Position numbers and translations under genes: made by a program. Below, piece after piece: positions 18,605-27,612 of a stretch of DNA of 64,000 bases; position 1 is the stretch's first letter, and every line of letters begins with the position of its first letter. Origin of the DNA: Pokkaliibacter plantistimulans (lineage in GTDB: Bacteria; Pseudomonadota; Gammaproteobacteria; Pseudomonadales; Balneatricaceae); the NCBI RefSeq assembly GCF_003194385.1, contig NZ_LAPT01000003.1, forward strand, positions 37,312-101,311, written 5' to 3'. Under the pieces are notes generated by a model that was given only the letters and a program-made list of their open reading frames with translations, was not told where the DNA came from and made no database searches.

Positions 18605-19174
18605 ATGGCGTTGTCGCAAGCCGCGCCGCGGCGACTGATGCATACCCGTGATGTTCGTTGCCAGGGATTTTTGCGTGAGGACGGTCTGTGGGATATCGAA
18701 GGCTCGATGCAGGACATCAAGACCGATGAAACCCCGAGCCCCGGCCGTTCTGCCGGGCGCGTTGCCGCCGGTGAGCCCTTCCACCTGATGCGGGTAAGAA
18801 TGACGGTGGATCTGGATCTGCTGATCCATGCCATCGAAGTGGAGATTGCCTCCTCGCCTTTTGATGGCTGCCCCAATATCAGTGACTCCTATCAGCAGTT
18901 GGTGGGCACCCGTATCGGCAAGGGCTGGAGCCGGGTCATGAAAGAGCGGGTAGGGGGCGTGCAGGGCTGTACCCATATCAGCGAACTGCTGGTACCGATG
19001 GCGACCACGGCGTTTCAGACTACCTGGCATGCACGCCAGCAGTTGCAGGAAGGCGGTGATGGCAAGTCATCCGGCAATGGTCTGGTCAACACCTGCTACA
19101 GCTGGTCGGAAAATGGCGAAGCCGTTAGACGTTTTATCCCCCACCGCTTTATCGAAGCCGAACAGAACACCTGA
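18605..19174 (+). CDS. DUF2889 family protein
   Basis: 189 aa, a conserved protein of unknown function. Family features are visible: N-terminal PRRLMHTRDVRCQGFLREDG, then GLWDIEGSM, and a C-terminal block with ISDSYQQLVGTRIGKGW and a conserved Cys in VQGCTHISELL. No signal peptide or membrane segment, so it is probably cytoplasmic. A GGGAG site precedes the ATG. It follows fadD by 113 bp and precedes the nitronate monooxygenase gene. In other genomes DUF2889 genes occur beside acyl-CoA ligases and enoyl-CoA hydratases, in line with the context here; the HxxxL-Cys region could be catalytic or metal-binding, but that is conjecture. Confidence 0.85.
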   Translation: MALSQAAPRRLMHTRDVRCQGFLREDGLWDIEGSMQDIKTDETPSPGRSAGRVAAGEPFHLMRVRMTVDLDLLIHAIEVEIASSPFDGCPNISDSYQQLVGTRIGKGWSRVMKERVGGVQGCTHISELLVPMATTAFQTTWHARQQLQEGGDGKSSGNGLVNTCYSWSENGEAVRRFIPHRFIEAEQNT

Positions 19175-19365
19175 CAGGCGTGGCCGCCAGCGGCGCTCCA
19201 CGCTTGTCATCAACACGATCTGCAGTGCGCCGGCCACCCGGCGCAGGTTCGCACCTTCGTGAACCCGTTTCTGGACAGGGTTGCCCATGCGCATCTGCTA
19301 GCGTGGACGCACTGCCCGTCAGTCCACGGAACGACAAAATCAACAAGCGACTAAGGAGATTTCCG

Positions 19366-20382
19366 ATGGCCCTGCCTGACGCATTTCAACACCTGGCCCT
19401 GCCGCTGATTTCAGCCCCGATGTTTCTGGTCTCGGGCCCTGAACTGGTGATAGAAGCCTGCAAGGCGGGTGTGATTGGCACCTTCCCGGCGCTCAATCAG
19501 CGCAGCAGTGAAGGGTTTGAGGAGTGGTTGCAGACCATCCGCTCGGCGCTGGATGAATTTGAAGCCAGCACGGGCCGCAAGGCCGCCCCCTTTGGCGTCA
19601 ACCTCATCGTGCATCAAAGCAACCCGCGTTTGCAGGCTGATCTGGCGCTGTGTGCCAAATACCAAGTGCCGCTGATCATTACCTCTCTGGGGGCAGTCGC
19701 CGAGCTGGTTGATGCCGTGCATGATTACGGTGGTGTGGTGTTCCATGATGTGATCAATGTGCGCCATGCGAAAAAGGCGGCGTCAGCAGGCGTTGATGGT
19801 CTGATTGCGGTCTGTGCCGGAGCCGGTGGTCATGCGGGCACCCTCAGCCCCTTCGCGCTGGTAGGTGAGATTCGCCAGTTCTTCGACAAAACCGTCATCC
19901 TGTCGGGCTGCCTGTCCAGCGGTCAGGATATCGCCACGGCACAGATGCTGGGCGCTGATCTGGCCTACATGGGCACGCGCTTTATCAACACCCGCGAAAG
20001 TCAGGCGGCGGACGAGTACAAGGACATGATCGTTGATGCGGCTGCCGGCGATATTGTCTACACCCCGGAAATCTCCGGCGTCCCGGCCAATTTCCTGCGC
20101 CCCAGTCTGGTGGCAGCCGGGCTCGACCCGGACAATCTGGCGCCGAAGAAAGACATCGATTTTGGCAAGGAGCTGCAGGCACCCAAAGAGGGCGCCAAGG
20201 CCTGGAAGACCATCTGGTCAGCCGGACAGGGGGTGGCCAATATTCACGATGTGCCGACCGTAGCAGAGCTGGTGCAGCGGCTGCAGGACGAATATCAGGC
20301 GGCAGGCGAGCGCTTTAGCCGTCTCAGTCAGCGCTATGGTGTGGCGGCAGGCGAAGGTATCGCAGAAGGAGCGGCGCTATGA
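19366..20382 (+). CDS. Nitronate monooxygenase / 2-nitropropane dioxygenase family
   Basis: FMN-dependent TIM-barrel enzyme of the nitronate monooxygenase class, 338 aa. LISAPMFLVSGPELV at the N-terminus, the phosphate-binding GVDGLIAVCAGAGGHAG (His is the proposed catalytic base in the family) and ADLAYMGTRFINTRES are present. The start at 19366 has AAGGAG eight bases upstream; the open frame begins earlier at 19180. Its stop overlaps the next ATG (ATGA), so translation with the crotonase is coupled. Family members also include enoyl-reductase-like and trans-2-enoyl reductase relatives, so a role on acyl-CoA is possible in this lipid cluster rather than detoxification of nitronates. Confidence 0.88.
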   Translation: MALPDAFQHLALPLISAPMFLVSGPELVIEACKAGVIGTFPALNQRSSEGFEEWLQTIRSALDEFEASTGRKAAPFGVNLIVHQSNPRLQADLALCAKYQVPLIITSLGAVAELVDAVHDYGGVVFHDVINVRHAKKAASAGVDGLIAVCAGAGGHAGTLSPFALVGEIRQFFDKTVILSGCLSSGQDIATAQMLGADLAYMGTRFINTRESQAADEYKDMIVDAAAGDIVYTPEISGVPANFLRPSLVAAGLDPDNLAPKKDIDFGKELQAPKEGAKAWKTIWSAGQGVANIHDVPTVAELVQRLQDEYQAAGERFSRLSQRYGVAAGEGIAEGAAL

Positions 20383-21134
20383 GTGACCAGATCTGTGTCA
20401 GCCGGGAAGCCGGTATCGTTCGCATCCAGCTCAATCGCCCGGATAAAAAGAATGCGCTGACCTTTGCCATGTATCAGGCCATGACCAGCGCGCTGCTGCA
20501 GGCGGCCGATGAGGATGTGCGGGCGGTGCTGATCAGCGGTTGCGCTGACAGCTTTACCAGCGGTAATGACATTGGCGACTTCGTGGCCGCAGCCAGCCGG
20601 GACTCCGACGACATTCGCATCCCGCTGGACTTTCTTCAGGCGCTGGCAGCCTGCCCGGTGCCGGTCGTGGCTGCGGTCAATGGCCTTGCCATCGGCATCG
20701 GCACCTCCCTGTTGCTGCATTGTGACTATGTGCTGGCCAGCAACGGTGCCCGTCTGCAGATGCCGTTCGTGCGTCTGGGGCTGGTGCCGGAAGGCTGCAC
20801 CAGTTTGCTGATCCCGCAACTGCTGGGCCAGCGTCTGGCGTTCGAGCTGCTGGTACTGGGCAATGGCATTGATGCCGAGCGGGCTGCGCAGCTGGGGATC
20901 GTCAATCAGGTAGTGTCCGCAGAGCAGTTGTTGCCTGCGGCAGAAGCGGTGCTGGAGCAGATCTGCCAGCTGCCGCCTCAGGCCGTGCGTCTGAGCAAGC
21001 AGATGCTCAAGGGGGCGCAGGCCGATACCGTGTCCGCAGTGATCGAGTCTGAAGGGCAGCTGTTCAAGCAACGCCTGTTCTCCCGGGAAGCGCAGGCCGC
21101 TTTTGCTGCCTTTGCCCAGCGTTCAGCGAAGTAA
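20379..21134 (+). CDS. Crotonase-family enoyl-CoA isomerase/hydratase
   Basis: 251 aa with the crotonase fold. The oxyanion-hole segments are recognisable (FTSGNDIGDF and GLAIGIGTSLLLHCDY). Of the two glutamates used by hydratases, the first (GGGxE) is replaced by Thr/Ser in IGIGTS and the second position is also not Glu. Instead LGLVPEGCTSLLIPQ matches the PEGCSS motif that carries the catalytic Glu of delta3-delta2-enoyl-CoA isomerases (ECI2 type). The likely role is shifting double bonds of unsaturated acyl-CoA so that they can enter beta-oxidation. It starts inside the stop of the NMO gene (ATGA). Confidence 0.85.
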   Translation: MSDQICVSREAGIVRIQLNRPDKKNALTFAMYQAMTSALLQAADEDVRAVLISGCADSFTSGNDIGDFVAAASRDSDDIRIPLDFLQALAACPVPVVAAVNGLAIGIGTSLLLHCDYVLASNGARLQMPFVRLGLVPEGCTSLLIPQLLGQRLAFELLVLGNGIDAERAAQLGIVNQVVSAEQLLPAAEAVLEQICQLPPQAVRLSKQMLKGAQADTVSAVIESEGQLFKQRLFSREAQAAFAAFAQRSAK

Positions 21135-21158
21135 CTCCTCTCTTATCATCAGCACACA

Positions 21159-21190
21159 TAGCACCGGTTTCTGCATGAATGCCGGTGCTA
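21159..21190 (+). terminator. Hairpin after the crotonase gene (weak terminator candidate)
   Basis: TAGCACCGG (21159-21167) and CCGGTGCTA (21182-21190) form a perfect 9-bp inverted repeat 25 bp after the stop. No T tract follows, so it may be a Rho-assisted end or an mRNA stabiliser. Confidence 0.35.
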
Positions 21191-21305
21191 TAGGCATGCA
21201 TCCTTCACGTGATGCGTCATACAAAATAAAAAGCTTTGGTTCATAAAAATACAGTTTGTAAGATTTTGTTTATTTTTGGTTAAATGTTGGCTTCGTCAAT
21301 CACGG

Positions 21306-22496
21306 ATGGAACCTCAAGTGACCAATCACGACGCGACTCTTACCCCTCCCTCGACCCATGGCCTCCGCTTCAAAGGTACCGGCAAAGAATATTTCGGTAT
21401 CTGGATTGTGAATGTGCTGCTGTCGATCATCACACTGGGTATTTACTCGGCCTGGGCCAAGGTGCGCAGCAAACGCTATTTTTACGGCAACACCCAGCTG
21501 GCGGGTGATCATTTTGAGTATCTGGCGACGCCGATGCAGATTCTGATCGGACGTATTATCGCGGTCGCTGCTCTGGCCTGCTGGAGCCTGCTCAATAACC
21601 TGCAGCCCGTGGTCGCCGGAGTAGTGGCCCTGATCTTTGTCTGCTTTATTCCCGTGCTGGCGGTACGCAATCTGCGCTTTGATGCCCGTATGTCGCGTTT
21701 CCGTAATGTCTGCTTTGACTTCAAGGGCGGCTATGTGGAGGCATACAAGGTAATGTTTTTCTACCCACTGCTGGGCTATCTGGCGGTCAGCGTTGTCGTT
21801 GGCATCGTTGGAGTGATTTTTTTTAATCCACGTACTCTGATACTGGCTATCGTGCTGGGCAGCATTGTCGGTCTGGCCGCCATGGTATGGGCCTATGCCT
21901 GGGTCACTGCCGCTTTGCACCGATACATCATGAATAACTACTGGTACGGCAATCAGGCCTTTTCTGCCGAGATCCAGCAAGGGCAGTTTCTCAGGATTGC
22001 TCTGGCTGCAGCACTGGTGTTTGTGGTGCTAGTGGCGGTGCTACTGGCCGTGCTGGGGGTGACCGGGGTGTTCTCCCTGAGCAGTTTGTCCAGCCTGACA
22101 ACCGGAGGCACTGAGTCGGTTGCCGACATCTATACTCTGATGATCGTCTGCTACGTTGCCTTCGCGCTGGTGGGGGTGATCATCAGCAGCTACAGCCGTG
22201 CGCGGGTGCATAACTATGTGCTGTCACAGACCCGGGTGGCGGATCTGGCACTGTCTTCACGGATGCCCGTCTGGGGCTATGTCGGTCTGGTGCTGACCAA
22301 TGTGCTGCTGACTGTCTGCACGCTGGGGCTGGCCTATCCGTGGGTTCGTGTACGCAGTGTTCGCTATGTCAGCGAAGCGCTGGCGGTGCAGGGTGATCTG
22401 TCGCTGCAGCAGGTTCATGGCAGTGCCGGACAGGGGCAGGTGGCCATTGCCGATGAGCTGAGCAATGCCTTCAATATTGAAGTCGGTGCCTTCTGA
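21306..22496 (+). CDS. YjgN family (DUF898) multispanning membrane protein
   Basis: 396 aa with six or more predicted transmembrane helices in the DUF898 pattern. Two repeated motifs are visible: KEYFGIWIVNVLLSIITLG followed by YSAWAKVRSKRYFYGNT near the N-terminus, and LTNVLLTVCTLGLAYPWVRVRSVRY near the C-terminus, so the protein is an internal duplication. Function unknown, inner membrane. The start at 21306 is chosen as MEPQVTNHD directly before the conserved region; 21276 would add ten residues. It precedes an M48 protease gene after only 2 bp, a pairing seen in many proteobacteria and suggesting joint action. Confidence 0.85.
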   Translation: MEPQVTNHDATLTPPSTHGLRFKGTGKEYFGIWIVNVLLSIITLGIYSAWAKVRSKRYFYGNTQLAGDHFEYLATPMQILIGRIIAVAALACWSLLNNLQPVVAGVVALIFVCFIPVLAVRNLRFDARMSRFRNVCFDFKGGYVEAYKVMFFYPLLGYLAVSVVVGIVGVIFFNPRTLILAIVLGSIVGLAAMVWAYAWVTAALHRYIMNNYWYGNQAFSAEIQQGQFLRIALAAALVFVVLVAVLLAVLGVTGVFSLSSLSSLTTGGTESVADIYTLMIVCYVAFALVGVIISSYSRARVHNYVLSQTRVADLALSSRMPVWGYVGLVLTNVLLTVCTLGLAYPWVRVRSVRYVSEALAVQGDLSLQQVHGSAGQGQVAIADELSNAFNIEVGAF

Positions 22497-22498
22497 TC

Positions 22499-23518
22499 AT
22501 GTATGTGGTCAGTGGTCATCTGCTGGAGCCGGGAGCTGCTGCCCGGCATCCGGCGCAGCTGCACTGCGATCAGCACGCGCTTGCCCTGCATAGTGAGGTG
22601 AAGAGTGCGGAGTGTGGCTGGCGTGCGGTGCAGGTGTCGGACGATCTGGGCTCGCTGCCCAGAACCCTGACGTTCAGCGATGGCTGGATTTTCACTCCGC
22701 AGGATGTGCCCGCCTTCAATCAGCTGTTGCATCAGTTACGCGGTCGTTCCTGGTTGCAGCGCCTTGAGGGTAGTCTGCGCTGGATTCTGCTGGCGATGGT
22801 TGTCACTGTCGTCAGCGGCTTTGCGGTCTACCGCTATGGGGTGCCCTGGCTGTCTCAGGCTATTGCGCCCCATGTGCCCATCAGCGTGCTCGAGCTGATG
22901 GGCAAGCAGACGCAGGTGGTGCTGGACCATGCGGGCTTCACACCAACCCAGCTGACGGTGCAGCGACAACAACAGCTGCAGCAGGCGTTCGCGCAATTGC
23001 TGGCAGAGCTGCAGCAACAACACATGGCGTTCCGCGTGCCACCGAAGCTGGTGTTCCGCTCTTTCGAGCAGGGGCCGAATGCCTTTGCCCTGCCTGATGG
23101 GACAGTAGTACTGACCGACCAGATGGTGGCGCTGGCGCGCAATGACCGACAGCTGCAGGGCGTCTTGCTGCATGAGCTGGGGCATCTCTATCACCACCAC
23201 ATGATGACGCGACTGGTACAGAGTTCGATTCTGTCGGTGGCGGCAGCAATGATGATCGGTGATGGCAGCGGCGTGGCAGATACGCTGTCGGGTGCCGGGG
23301 TATTTCTGATGACCATGAGTTATTCCCGCGACCATGAGCGCGAAGCCGATGCCTTTGCTGCCAGCGTGCTGAGGACGCAGGATCACAACACCGAGGCGTT
23401 GGCCAGTCTGTACAGGCTGCTGCTGGCGGATAAAAAGGAAGGGGCGGTGCCCGTCTGGCTTAGCACCCATCCTGGCTTGCAGGAGCGGATCGAGGCATTG
23501 CAGCAGGCCCGGGAGTAA
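22499..23518 (+). CDS. M48 family membrane-associated metallopeptidase
   Basis: 339 aa. A soluble N-terminal part of about 90 residues is followed by one predicted transmembrane helix (about 97-118, WILLAMVVTVVSGFAVYRYG) and an M48 zinc-protease domain with HELGHLYHHH (zinc-binding HExxH) and a downstream EREAD supplying the third ligand. Similar layouts occur in YfgC/BepA- and HtpX-related proteases that handle membrane or envelope proteins. It starts 2 bp after yjgN-like and ends before a strong hairpin, so the two form a two-gene operon. The substrate is unknown. Confidence 0.87.
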   Translation: MYVVSGHLLEPGAAARHPAQLHCDQHALALHSEVKSAECGWRAVQVSDDLGSLPRTLTFSDGWIFTPQDVPAFNQLLHQLRGRSWLQRLEGSLRWILLAMVVTVVSGFAVYRYGVPWLSQAIAPHVPISVLELMGKQTQVVLDHAGFTPTQLTVQRQQQLQQAFAQLLAELQQQHMAFRVPPKLVFRSFEQGPNAFALPDGTVVLTDQMVALARNDRQLQGVLLHELGHLYHHHMMTRLVQSSILSVAAAMMIGDGSGVADTLSGAGVFLMTMSYSRDHEREADAFAASVLRTQDHNTEALASLYRLLLADKKEGAVPVWLSTHPGLQERIEALQQARE

Positions 23519-23537
23519 CCTGTCTGTGTTGTCGCTC

Positions 23538-23575
23538 AGCGCCAGATGGACCGCTCATCTGGCGCTTCTTCTTTA
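23538..23575 (+). terminator. Terminator after the YjgN-M48 operon
   Basis: A perfect 11-bp stem AGCGCCAGATG / CATCTGGCGCT (23538-23548, 23556-23566) with a 7-nt loop is followed by TCTTCTTTAT. Good intrinsic terminator, 20 bp after the protease stop. Confidence 0.8.
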
Positions 23576-23990
23576 TGCCTGCCTGCTGCCATTGCCCTCA
23601 TCTTCTTGCGCAGTGTTGCGTCATTTCCTTCACTGTTGAGTGTTGCATACAGGCATCTGCGCGTTCCTGAGTGGATGTTGGTCAATGATGCAGGACTGCT
23701 GTATCTTTGCTGCGCACGTACTGAACTGTCTGTGTTTCAATCTATTTTATTGTTGCGTGAATGGTTTTTCGGGCGCTTTGCAGATAGGCGGGCCAGCGTG
23801 GCTAAGGCGCGGCAGATCCTGAACACGTTCCCGGGCAATACGCAGCCGATGGTGCACAGGTTCAAGGGCAGTTGTCGGACGGCCATCTATAGTCATTGTG
23901 TAGTCATTCTTTCCTTCAGCTGTGGCGTACCGGGTCTGCCCTGATCAGAGGCAGCCGTTATCGTTCATGGTGCTGATTCTGGGACCGCTT
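23576..23990. other. Gene-free interval upstream of the FUSC-type transporter
   Basis: About 415 bp. A plus-strand frame at 23546-23944 (132 codons) has no family resemblance, no clear ribosome-binding site and overlaps the terminator hairpin, so it is not called. The region presumably holds the promoter of the efflux operon; no operator was recognised. Confidence 0.5.
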
Positions 23991-26051
23991 ATGCTGAAAG
24001 CCTTGCTGTCTGCTCACTTCGCCAGAGACAACATGATCTTTGCCATCAAGATGTTCATCGCCTCCATGCTGGCCTTGTATATCTCACTGGCAATGAGTCT
24101 GGAGCGTCCGGCCTGGGCCATGGCAACGGTGTACATCGTTGCCAATCCACTGTCTGGCGCGGTGGCCTCCAAGGGGATCTTCCGTATTCTGGGCACTGTT
24201 GCCGGCGGTGCCATGGCGATTGCCATCGTCACCACGCTGGTCAATTCGCCCGAGCTGATGTCGCTGGCCATGGCCTGCTGGGTAGGCTTTTGCCTGTTTG
24301 TCTCGCTGCAGGACCGCACACCACGCAGCTACTTCTTCATGCTGTCCGGCTATACCGCCGCCATCATCGCCTTTCCGGTGGTGGATAACCCGCAGCAGGT
24401 ATTCATTACCGCTGTGGCGCGTATGGAAGAAATCATTCTGGGTATTGTCTGTGTGACGCTGGTCAGCCATTTGATCTTTCCCCGCCATATCGGCCCGGTG
24501 CTGGCCGGCCGTATTGATGGGGCACTGGCTACGCTGAGCAAGGCCGCACGGGATATTCTGGCCCCGCACAAAGGGGACATCAGCGTGGTGGAAGACGTCA
24601 AACGCCTGGCGGCCTCCATCAGCGAGCTGCATGGTCTGGCCATTCATCTCAACTATGAACCTTCCTCCCTGCGCGGCATGACCCGCCCGCTGCAGGCGCT
24701 ACAGCATCAGATGGTGCTGCTGCTGCCGGTGCTGCTCGAGATCAACGACCGGATCAATCAGCTGCGCAGTCTGGAACTGAAAGCGCCGCAACCCCTGCGG
24801 GAGCTACTGGACGATATTCTGCAGTGGCTGGAGTCCAGCCATCGTCGTGATCTGACCCGGTCGGCCGAGTTTATCCGGCGTATCAGTGCGGTCGAGCAGG
24901 AGTGCGTGCGTGAAACGCCCTGGCTGACGGCTATGGAGCTGAGTGCGCTGACGGCGTTACGCACCTTCATTGAACGCTATGCTCAGTGCTGCCAGATGTG
25001 GATGGATATCCGCAGCGGCAATATCGATATGGACCGCTATCCGTTGGGTGACAGCAAGGGGCGTTTTGATCTGCACCGTGACCGCGGGGCGGCCATGCGC
25101 TCAGGCGTAGCGGCGCTGATCAGTGTCGGGCTGGCCTGCGCATTCTGGTATGTCAGTGCCTGGAACATGGGCAGCACCTTCGCCATGATGGCGGCGGTGG
25201 GCTCCTCCATTCTGGCCTCCATGGACAACCCGGTGCCAGCCATGCTGAGCTTTGTACGCTATACCGTCGCCAGCCTGTTCTTTGTGTTCATCTATGTCTG
25301 CGGGGTATTTCCCGCTATTGATGGCTTCCCGCTGCTGGTGCTGGCGTTGGCGCCGGTGTACCTGTGGTTCGGCTCGATGCTGTTCAATCCGGCCAATACC
25401 CTGACCGCGCTGCCGATTCTGGTGAATACGGCGATGCTGCTCAATATCACCAACAACGCAACACTGGACATGGCCGCACTGGCCAATTCTGCCGCTGCCA
25501 TGGTGCTGGGCTTCCTGCTACCGGCGCTGGTGATCAGCTTTATCAGCGCCATGACCGCCGAGCACAGTGCCTGGCGCTTACTGCGTCACAGCTGGCGCGA
25601 TCTGGCGGAGGCGGCGCGGGGTGAGCATCTGTATTCCGCTGAGCACTTCACCCGCACCATGCTGGATCGTATCGGGCTGTTGTCTGCCCGGCTGGCCAGT
25701 GCGCCACGGCTGACGGCGTCGGCCCAGACCATCTGGGGTGAAAGCGCCCTCGGCACTCGCCTGACCATCCTGCAGCGACTGCATCCTGAACTGCCGCCGA
25801 TGATGCAGGGTCAACTGCAGCGACTGCAGGGCAATATTCATGACTACTACGCCGCCAAGGGCGAAGGGCGCAAAGCCGACCCGCACCTGCTGGACGGCAG
25901 TCTGGCCGAGCATCTGGTGGAGCAGCTGCTGCACCTGCCCGCTACCTCCAGCCGGCGGCAGGCGATGCTGATGCTGGTGGGGGTGAAGCGCTGTCTGGCG
26001 CTGATCCAGCAGGCGGAACTGAATTCTCAGGCAGCGCCGACGGTGGTGTAG
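23991..26051 (+). CDS. FUSC/AaeB-family aromatic acid exporter subunit
   Basis: 686 aa inner-membrane protein of the fusaric-acid-resistance (FUSC)/AaeB family, with two blocks of about five to six helices (about 15-165 and 370-510) separated by and followed by long cytoplasmic helical domains. Typical opening: SLERPAWAMATVYIVANP. With DUF1656 and an HlyD-type adaptor it would export aromatic or hydroxylated acids. Start 23991 is preferred because GGGA lies at proper distance; 23967 is also possible. The two downstream genes follow closely. No LysR-type regulator such as AaeR lies beside it, so its control is unclear. Confidence 0.88.
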   Translation: MLKALLSAHFARDNMIFAIKMFIASMLALYISLAMSLERPAWAMATVYIVANPLSGAVASKGIFRILGTVAGGAMAIAIVTTLVNSPELMSLAMACWVGFCLFVSLQDRTPRSYFFMLSGYTAAIIAFPVVDNPQQVFITAVARMEEIILGIVCVTLVSHLIFPRHIGPVLAGRIDGALATLSKAARDILAPHKGDISVVEDVKRLAASISELHGLAIHLNYEPSSLRGMTRPLQALQHQMVLLLPVLLEINDRINQLRSLELKAPQPLRELLDDILQWLESSHRRDLTRSAEFIRRISAVEQECVRETPWLTAMELSALTALRTFIERYAQCCQMWMDIRSGNIDMDRYPLGDSKGRFDLHRDRGAAMRSGVAALISVGLACAFWYVSAWNMGSTFAMMAAVGSSILASMDNPVPAMLSFVRYTVASLFFVFIYVCGVFPAIDGFPLLVLALAPVYLWFGSMLFNPANTLTALPILVNTAMLLNITNNATLDMAALANSAAAMVLGFLLPALVISFISAMTAEHSAWRLLRHSWRDLAEAARGEHLYSAEHFTRTMLDRIGLLSARLASAPRLTASAQTIWGESALGTRLTILQRLHPELPPMMQGQLQRLQGNIHDYYAAKGEGRKADPHLLDGSLAEHLVEQLLHLPATSSRRQAMLMLVGVKRCLALIQQAELNSQAAPTVV

Positions 26052-26101
26052 AACACCATCGTGCGCGGGGCCGCCAATGATCGACGAGAGGTGGACGAGC
26101 C

Positions 26102-26314
26102 ATGACCGGTGAGTCAGATATCTATGGTGTGTTTGTGCCCAGCCTGCTGGTGCTGGTGGTGGTTACCTACATTCTCCACCGCCTGCTCGGCTGGGGGCTG
26201 GCAAAAACCAGTGTGTATAAATGGGTCTGGCATCCGGCGCTGTTTGATCTGGGCCGTTATGTGGTGCTGTTGTGGGTGGTAGACCGGGTAGTGCGACAAG
26301 GGGTGAGCCTATGA
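26102..26314 (+). CDS. DUF1656 small membrane protein (AaeX-like)
   Basis: 70 aa with two predicted transmembrane helices (about 10-30 and 48-66). The family pattern is visible: EIDIYGVFVPSLL-like start (ESDIYGVFVPSLL), an HR motif in ILHRLLGW, and a W-HPALFDL block before the second helix. These proteins always accompany FUSC/AaeB and HlyD-like adaptors. It lies 50 bp after the exporter gene, and its stop overlaps the adaptor start (ATGA). Confidence 0.9.
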   Translation: MTGESDIYGVFVPSLLVLVVVTYILHRLLGWGLAKTSVYKWVWHPALFDLGRYVVLLWVVDRVVRQGVSL

Positions 26315-27180
26315 ATACGGTTATGGCGGTGATCCGCGTCATTCTGACGCTGGTAGTGGTGGCGTTGGCCTGTCTCTGTGCCTGGCAGTTGTGGAGCTAC
26401 TACATGCAGTCGCCCTGGACTCGCGATGGCCGCATCCGTGCCGACGTGGTGGAGGTGGCGCCTGATGTGGCCGGTCTGGTGGATCAGGTGGTGGTAAAGG
26501 ATAACCAGGAAGTGAAGGCGGGCGACGTCCTCTTTGTGCTCGACCAGAAACGTTATCAGCTGGCGGTGCAGCAGGCGGAAGCGGCACTGAAAAGTGCCGA
26601 GGCGCAGCTCGGGCAGGCACGGCGTGATCAGGCGCGTTATGACAGCCTGAGCAATCAGGTGGTGGCCCGTCAGCAGAAGGATCAGGTCAGCACGGCCAAT
26701 CTGTCGGCGCAGGCGCAATATGCCGAGGCAGAGGCTGAACTGGCGCTGGCCCAGCTCAATCTGGCGCGTACCGTGGTCAAGGCAGCGGTCAATGGCATCG
26801 TCACCAACTTCTCCCTGCGCCCCGGTAACTATGTCAGTGCTGGCAAGGCGGTGGCCGCGCTGGTGGATACCGATTCCTACTACGTCAACGGCTATTTTGA
26901 AGAAACCAAGCTGGAGCGCATCCATATCGGCGATAAGGTCAGCATCGTGCCCATGGGTGATCACCTGACCCTGAACGGCAGGGTAGAAAGCATCGCAGCC
27001 GGTATTGAGGACCGGGAGCGCAGCAGCAGCTCTAACCTGCTGGCCAACATCAACCCCACCTTCAGCTGGGTGCGACTGGCGCAGCGGGTGCCGGTACGTA
27101 TTGCGCTGGATAAGGACGATGCCGCCAAGGTACGCCTGCTGGCGGGGCGGACCGTAACGGTGCGGGTGCTCTCTGAATAA
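26311..27180 (+). CDS. HlyD/AaeA-type periplasmic adaptor
   Basis: 289 aa membrane-fusion protein: N-terminal anchor helix (about 6-28), biotinyl-lipoyl-like segment (EVAPDVAGLVDQVVVKDNQEVKAGDVLF), a helical hairpin (about 85-155, Ala/Gln-rich) and a beta-barrel part ending TVRVLSE. It bridges the FUSC exporter to an outer-membrane channel, which is not encoded nearby, so a shared TolC is likely. The start at 26311 (MNTVMAVIRV) overlaps the DUF1656 stop; the earlier in-frame 26272 start is inside that gene and less likely. Confidence 0.9.
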   Translation: MNTVMAVIRVILTLVVVALACLCAWQLWSYYMQSPWTRDGRIRADVVEVAPDVAGLVDQVVVKDNQEVKAGDVLFVLDQKRYQLAVQQAEAALKSAEAQLGQARRDQARYDSLSNQVVARQQKDQVSTANLSAQAQYAEAEAELALAQLNLARTVVKAAVNGIVTNFSLRPGNYVSAGKAVAALVDTDSYYVNGYFEETKLERIHIGDKVSIVPMGDHLTLNGRVESIAAGIEDRERSSSSNLLANINPTFSWVRLAQRVPVRIALDKDDAAKVRLLAGRTVTVRVLSE

Positions 27181-27612
27181 GCGCTGTCTGCCTGAGTGTT
27201 GCTTGTATAAGCGCTGCCAGAATCGCCCTGGCCGGAATCCCTACCGGCTCTTCTCCCTGAGCAGCGATGAACGAAATTGTCATTTCATGCTGCGCTGATC
27301 AGCAACGTGCTCTTTCCGATTTTCTCCTGTGTCTGGTTCTGCACTGCGCCATGCTGCCATCACTGAAGAGTGGTGATAGTGGCCAGTGGCGCTATTTTCT
27401 GCACTTAAATGACCGGATGTCAGCTACTCTGGCAGTTAGACCCGTTGCGGGATGATTTCTTTTGTCAGTGACACTGGCCATTTTTGTTATTGTTCCCTGC
27501 GACTGCCGCACTAGTATGGAGCGATCACGTTAACCGCGTTCTGTGCAGTAGCACGCGGGCATCGCATCACACCGGCTCACTTTGCTGACGCTAAAGAATA
27601 AGAAGGGGCTCT
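27181..27612. other. Gene-free interval before etfB
   Basis: 432 bp with no supported gene. No clear terminator follows the adaptor gene. The AT-rich stretch around 27470-27500 is the best place for the etfBA promoter, but hexamers with standard spacing could not be fixed. Confidence 0.45.

Noticed and set aside
23546..23944. 132-codon plus-strand frame before the FUSC exporter
   Set aside because: Overlaps the terminator of the previous operon, lacks a ribosome-binding site and has no family resemblance.
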